NCBI GenBank assembly: GCA_946631075.1
Contig: CAMOZS010000050.1
Location: 1-10,169, forward strand
DNA: 10,169 nt
Source: an uncultured Bacillota bacterium
Lineage (GTDB): Bacteria > Bacillota > Clostridia > Peptostreptococcales > Anaerovoracaceae
Direction: 5' to 3'
The notes under the pieces are model-generated. The model ran no database searches and was not told the DNA's origin. It saw only the letters and a list, made by a program, of their open reading frames with translations. Made by a program: the position numbers and the translations under genes. Shown in pieces: positions 7,735 to 10,169 of this stretch; the first letter of the stretch is position 1, and each line of letters begins with the position of its first letter.

Positions 7735-8700
7735 TTAATCCTTCAGGATCTTGCGCATGCGGACACATTCAAAAGGCCCGCTGCGGAAGACTGTATCATC
7801 GATCTGCTCATAATCCATCTTCTCGTAGAAACCGACCGCGACGGTCCGGGCGTCCAGCAGGATCTCTTCATAGCCAAGCTCCCGGATCCAGTCCTCCGCT
7901 TCCTCTACGGCCCGGCGGCCGTATTCCATGCCCCGGTATTCCGGCATGACCACCATCCGGCCGATGTGGGCGCTGCGTCCATCCTGCCCGTATATGCGGC
8001 AGGTCGCGAAGGGGTAGCCGTCATCCAGCAAAACGATATGTCTTCCGCCATCACAGTCCAGATCATCCACTTCCATCCTCAGGGGAATGTGGTACTTCCG
8101 GTTCATGGCCTCGATGCGGACCGAATATGCGCCGGCCCTCTGCCATTCCTCCTCGGCCCGCAGGACCTCGATCTTTCCTGCCGGAAGGTCTCCGGCCGGC
8201 TGTACAGCATCCGCCTTCTCCGCAGGAGAGTCTACGGCCATCTCGATGACCTTCATTTCCTCTCCCCGGATGGTATAGGATTCGGTCGCCCCGGTCGGAA
8301 GGAATCCGATCCCCCTGTAGCATGCAAAGGCTGGGGCGTTCTTTTCGTACACGCCCAGGGAAACTCTCTCCGCTTTGTAGATATCAAAGGCGTAGGACAG
8401 GGCCTGGCTGAGCATGGCCTTGCCGATCCCCTGCCCCTGCCGGGCAGGATCCACGAGGACGAATCCGAACCTGAGCCTGTCCAGCTTTTGCTCGGGATTC
8501 CGGACGGTGAAAAAGCCGACCACTTCCGGTCCGTCCAGTGCGGTGAACCGGCTGTAGTCCGCTGTTTTTCTGAATTTCTCTTCGGTCAGCGGGTATTCTC
8601 CCAGCCAGCCGAAGGACCATTGATAAAAGGTGTCCTCATTCAGGTCCCAGCTGAGGATGGTCTCCTCGTCGGAATTCCTGTAGGGTCTGATCCGTATCAT
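7735..8700 (-). CDS. Protein with two fused GNAT acetyltransferase domains
   Basis: This 321-residue protein is about twice the length of a single GNAT enzyme. Domain one (about 1-155) resembles RimJ/RimL-type N-acetyltransferases: an N-terminal RIRPYRNSDEE strand, the acetyl-CoA loop RQGQGIGK (87-94) and NAPAFACYRGIGF (121-133). An Ala/Glu/Pro-rich linker (about 158-175) leads to domain two (about 176-321), which resembles the YjcF/ElaA branch (IGRMVVMPEYRG, then VAVGFYEKMDYE). In domain two the CoA loop reads RGMEYG where RGxGxG is usual, so its second glycine is a glutamate; this half may have weak or no catalysis. Substrates cannot be named. GGGAGG lies 5 bases before the ATG. The gene follows the lipoprotein gene by 24 bases and is probably the last of the upstream operon. 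Confidence 0.88.
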   Translation of the reverse strand: MIRIRPYRNSDEETILSWDLNEDTFYQWSFGWLGEYPLTEEKFRKTADYSRFTALDGPEVVGFFTVRNPEQKLDRLRFGFVLVDPARQGQGIGKAMLSQALSYAFDIYKAERVSLGVYEKNAPAFACYRGIGFLPTGATESYTIRGEEMKVIEMAVDSPAEKADAVQPAGDLPAGKIEVLRAEEEWQRAGAYSVRIEAMNRKYHIPLRMEVDDLDCDGGRHIVLLDDGYPFATCRIYGQDGRSAHIGRMVVMPEYRGMEYGRRAVEEAEDWIRELGYEEILLDARTVAVGFYEKMDYEQIDDTVFRSGPFECVRMRKILKD

Positions 8701-8724
8701 ATATACCTCCCTGGCCCGACTTGT

Positions 8725-9306
8725 TTATTCGACCAGATTCTTGAGATAACGTTTGATATCGTCCGTGTGCTCCATGATGTGGAACTCTTCTCCGGTCCTG
8801 TCCTCATAGAGCTCCGAGAGGCTGCGGCCCTGGTCCATGGGATCGAAGTCCACATTCCCGGAAGGTACCTTCCAGGGGTTATCGTCCGGCAGGATGGCGT
8901 GGGCGATATTGTGCTGCTTCCATTCGTAGACCATGTCCTTGGGGGTGCGGAAGGATTCATAGTCGCTTCCGTGGACAGGATGTTCATCGATCAGGGCCTG
9001 GCAGATCTTCTTCATGGCCCGGCCGCTGGTGATCTTGTAGGAATCGTACACGCACCAGTTGTCCTCGGTGTAGATGGCGGTGTAGTCTTCCCCCTTATAT
9101 GTAAATAGATAATAGTAGCCGCTTCCGTAGATGTCTCTCAGGTTGAGATCGTCGTCTTCGGTCTGCCCTTCCTCCTGGGCCTCCTCCGACTGCTGATCCT
9201 GCTGGCCATCTTCCGTCAGATCTGTATCGCCCCCGGCGCAGCCGGCAAACATGAACAGAAGCAGGACTGCTGTGATTATAGTGATTGTTATCTTTATTTT
9301 CTTCAA
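8725..9306 (-). CDS. Small acidic lipoprotein of unknown function, TTG start
   Basis: The 193-residue product starts with a lipoprotein signal (two Lys, hydrophobic core, lipobox FAGC with C23 as the lipidated residue). An acidic Gln/Glu/Asp linker (24-53) follows, then a compact domain (about 54-193) rich in Tyr and Trp, with YLFTYKGEDYTAIYTEDNW and a C-terminal DQGRSLSELYEDRTG motif. Two cysteines in the mature domain (C85, C102) could form a disulfide. I do not recognise the family. The start codon is TTG; no ATG is available nearby, and the TTG alone gives a full lipoprotein signal. The start overlaps the PHP stop codon in the four bases TTGA, so the two genes are probably translationally coupled. 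It would sit on the outer face of the membrane. Confidence 0.85.
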   Translation of the reverse strand: MKKIKITITIITAVLLLFMFAGCAGGDTDLTEDGQQDQQSEEAQEEGQTEDDDLNLRDIYGSGYYYLFTYKGEDYTAIYTEDNWCVYDSYKITSGRAMKKICQALIDEHPVHGSDYESFRTPKDMVYEWKQHNIAHAILPDDNPWKVPSGNVDFDPMDQGRSLSELYEDRTGEEFHIMEHTDDIKRYLKNLVE

Positions 9307-10169
9307 CTTTTCTCTCCTCCGAGGATTTCCACATCCTCCAGAAAACGGTGCAGGCCGGACGGAGCATCGGCGATGTTGTCCAGGTTGGTGTCACCCAGCT
9401 CCACCAGCTTGTTGGTGCCGTGATAGTCGCTGCCGGCGGTGATATACAGGCTGTATTTGTCTGCCAGACCCAGGATCTCCTCCTGCATCCGGGCGGTAAA
9501 GCCGGAGTAATAGGCTTCGACTCCGGCCAGGCCGAATTCCATCAGATAGCGGAGCCTGTCCTCCATCTCCTGGCCCAGGATCAGGTCATCCCCGTCTCCA
9601 TAGGATGGATGGGCCAGGACAGGGATCCCGCCGCTTTCCAGGATGCTCCGGATGGCTTCCTCCGCCCGGATATGCATGCTCCGGAAACGCTTCTTATCGA
9701 TGAATTCTCTGATTGCCTGGGTCATATTTTCGGCGTAGCCGTGTTTGATCATCAGGTCCGCGATGTGGGGCTTGCCCGGATTGTCCCTGGCCAGAAGTTC
9801 CTGGATCTCTTCTTCGGGGAAGACGAAGCCGAATTCCTCAGTCAGGAATTCCAGCCTTGCCTGTGTCTTCTCCATACGGAGGGCATGGCCGTGTTGGACC
9901 GCCCCGTTAATGGCGGGGGCCTCCGGATCGTAGCCGTAGCCCAGGATGTGATACTTGCCTTTTTCATCCTTGCAGGAGAACTCTACTCCCCGTATGAAGG
10001 CGGGAGCATGCTCCGCCCCTGCCAGAAGGTCCGGCATCAGGCTGCCGCCCCGGATGGCGTCGTGGTCGGAAACAGCGAAAAGGTCGATGCCGGCGTCCTG
10101 AACTTTAGTGATCAGGTCCTCCGGCCGGTCTGTCCCGTCGGATATTGTGGTATGTATATGCAGGTCGAT
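9303..10169 (-). CDS. PHP-family metal-dependent phosphoesterase, 5' end outside window
   Basis: The frame is open to the window edge, giving 288 visible residues. An internal ATG exists at 10037, but starting there would remove the first metal-binding motifs, so the true start is upstream and probably only a few codons outside. Counting from the edge, the PHP metal ligands are complete: HIH (4-6), D11, SDHD (34-37), E63, H74, LAHP (186-188 region), GSDYHG (246-251), plus GKPHIADL near 132-139, typical of the TrpH/YciV-like group. Members remove phosphate from nucleotide 3',5'-bisphosphates or act as 5'-3' exoribonucleases on short RNA; which applies here is not decided by the sequence. Length and the inserted helical part (about 90-180) fit that family. 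It overlaps the lipoprotein gene by four bases. Confidence 0.9.
   Translation of the reverse strand: MDLHIHTTISDGTDRPEDLITKVQDAGIDLFAVSDHDAIRGGSLMPDLLAGAEHAPAFIRGVEFSCKDEKGKYHILGYGYDPEAPAINGAVQHGHALRMEKTQARLEFLTEEFGFVFPEEEIQELLARDNPGKPHIADLMIKHGYAENMTQAIREFIDKKRFRSMHIRAEEAIRSILESGGIPVLAHPSYGDGDDLILGQEMEDRLRYLMEFGLAGVEAYYSGFTARMQEEILGLADKYSLYITAGSDYHGTNKLVELGDTNLDNIADAPSGLHRFLEDVEILGGEKS
9313..9320 (-). promoter_or_regulatory. Strong ribosome binding site deciding a TTG start
   Basis: The minus strand reads GGAGGAGA, ending 6 bases before the TTG at 9306, inside the last codons of the PHP gene. This strong site, together with the lipoprotein signal that follows, is why the non-ATG start is chosen. 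Confidence 0.8.

Noticed and set aside
7966..9108. A 380-codon open frame on the plus strand across the GNAT and lipoprotein genes
   Set aside because: It crosses two well-supported minus-strand genes and the gap between them, and has no domain signature.
9303..10037. PHP gene starting at the internal ATG at 10037
   Set aside because: The same frame continues to the window edge and encodes the HIH and SDHD metal-binding motifs upstream of that ATG.

Overview
The window looks like chromosomal DNA of a Gram-positive anaerobe of class Clostridia, probably a host-associated member of the Eubacteriales. The inference rests on AGGAGG-type ribosome sites, a membrane Ser/Thr kinase with a clostridial-type kinase domain, a BspA-like leucine-rich repeat protein ending in Big2 and FN3 domains, and an adhesin with a choice-of-anchor-A-like region and self-crosslinking pilin-type domains. 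The genus cannot be set from the sequence alone. All seven genes are read on the minus strand, so transcription runs from high to low coordinates. There are no RNA genes, CRISPR arrays or mobile elements that I can see, and no gene-free stretch over 300 bases.

Region A (10169 to 7735): a PHP-family phosphoesterase entering from the window edge, a small acidic lipoprotein that starts on TTG and overlaps the PHP stop codon, and a double-domain GNAT acetyltransferase. Tight spacing suggests one transcript. These look like housekeeping or accessory metabolic genes with no obvious common pathway.

Region B (7703 to 2911): an extended -10 promoter, then three closely spaced genes. They encode a cytoplasmic protein with two copies of an HTH-like motif, a secreted LRR/Big2/FN3 protein, and a membrane Ser/Thr kinase whose extracellular part has two Big2-like domains and a Gly/Ser-rich tail. 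A clear intrinsic terminator ends the unit. The gene order suggests a surface-sensing module: a secreted or surface-bound ligand-type protein, a transmembrane kinase and a possible cytoplasmic effector. No direct evidence links the three beyond the shared operon and the shared Big2 fold. This is the most interesting part of the window.

Region C (2900 to 1): a large surface adhesin with its own leader, including a perfect 16-base palindrome and an A7C6 homopolymer run, continuing out of the window. It carries a signal peptide, an acidic linker, a choice-of-anchor-A-like domain and at least two isopeptide-forming FctA/Spy0128-like domains, with the start of a further repeat. Its cell-wall anchor lies outside the window.
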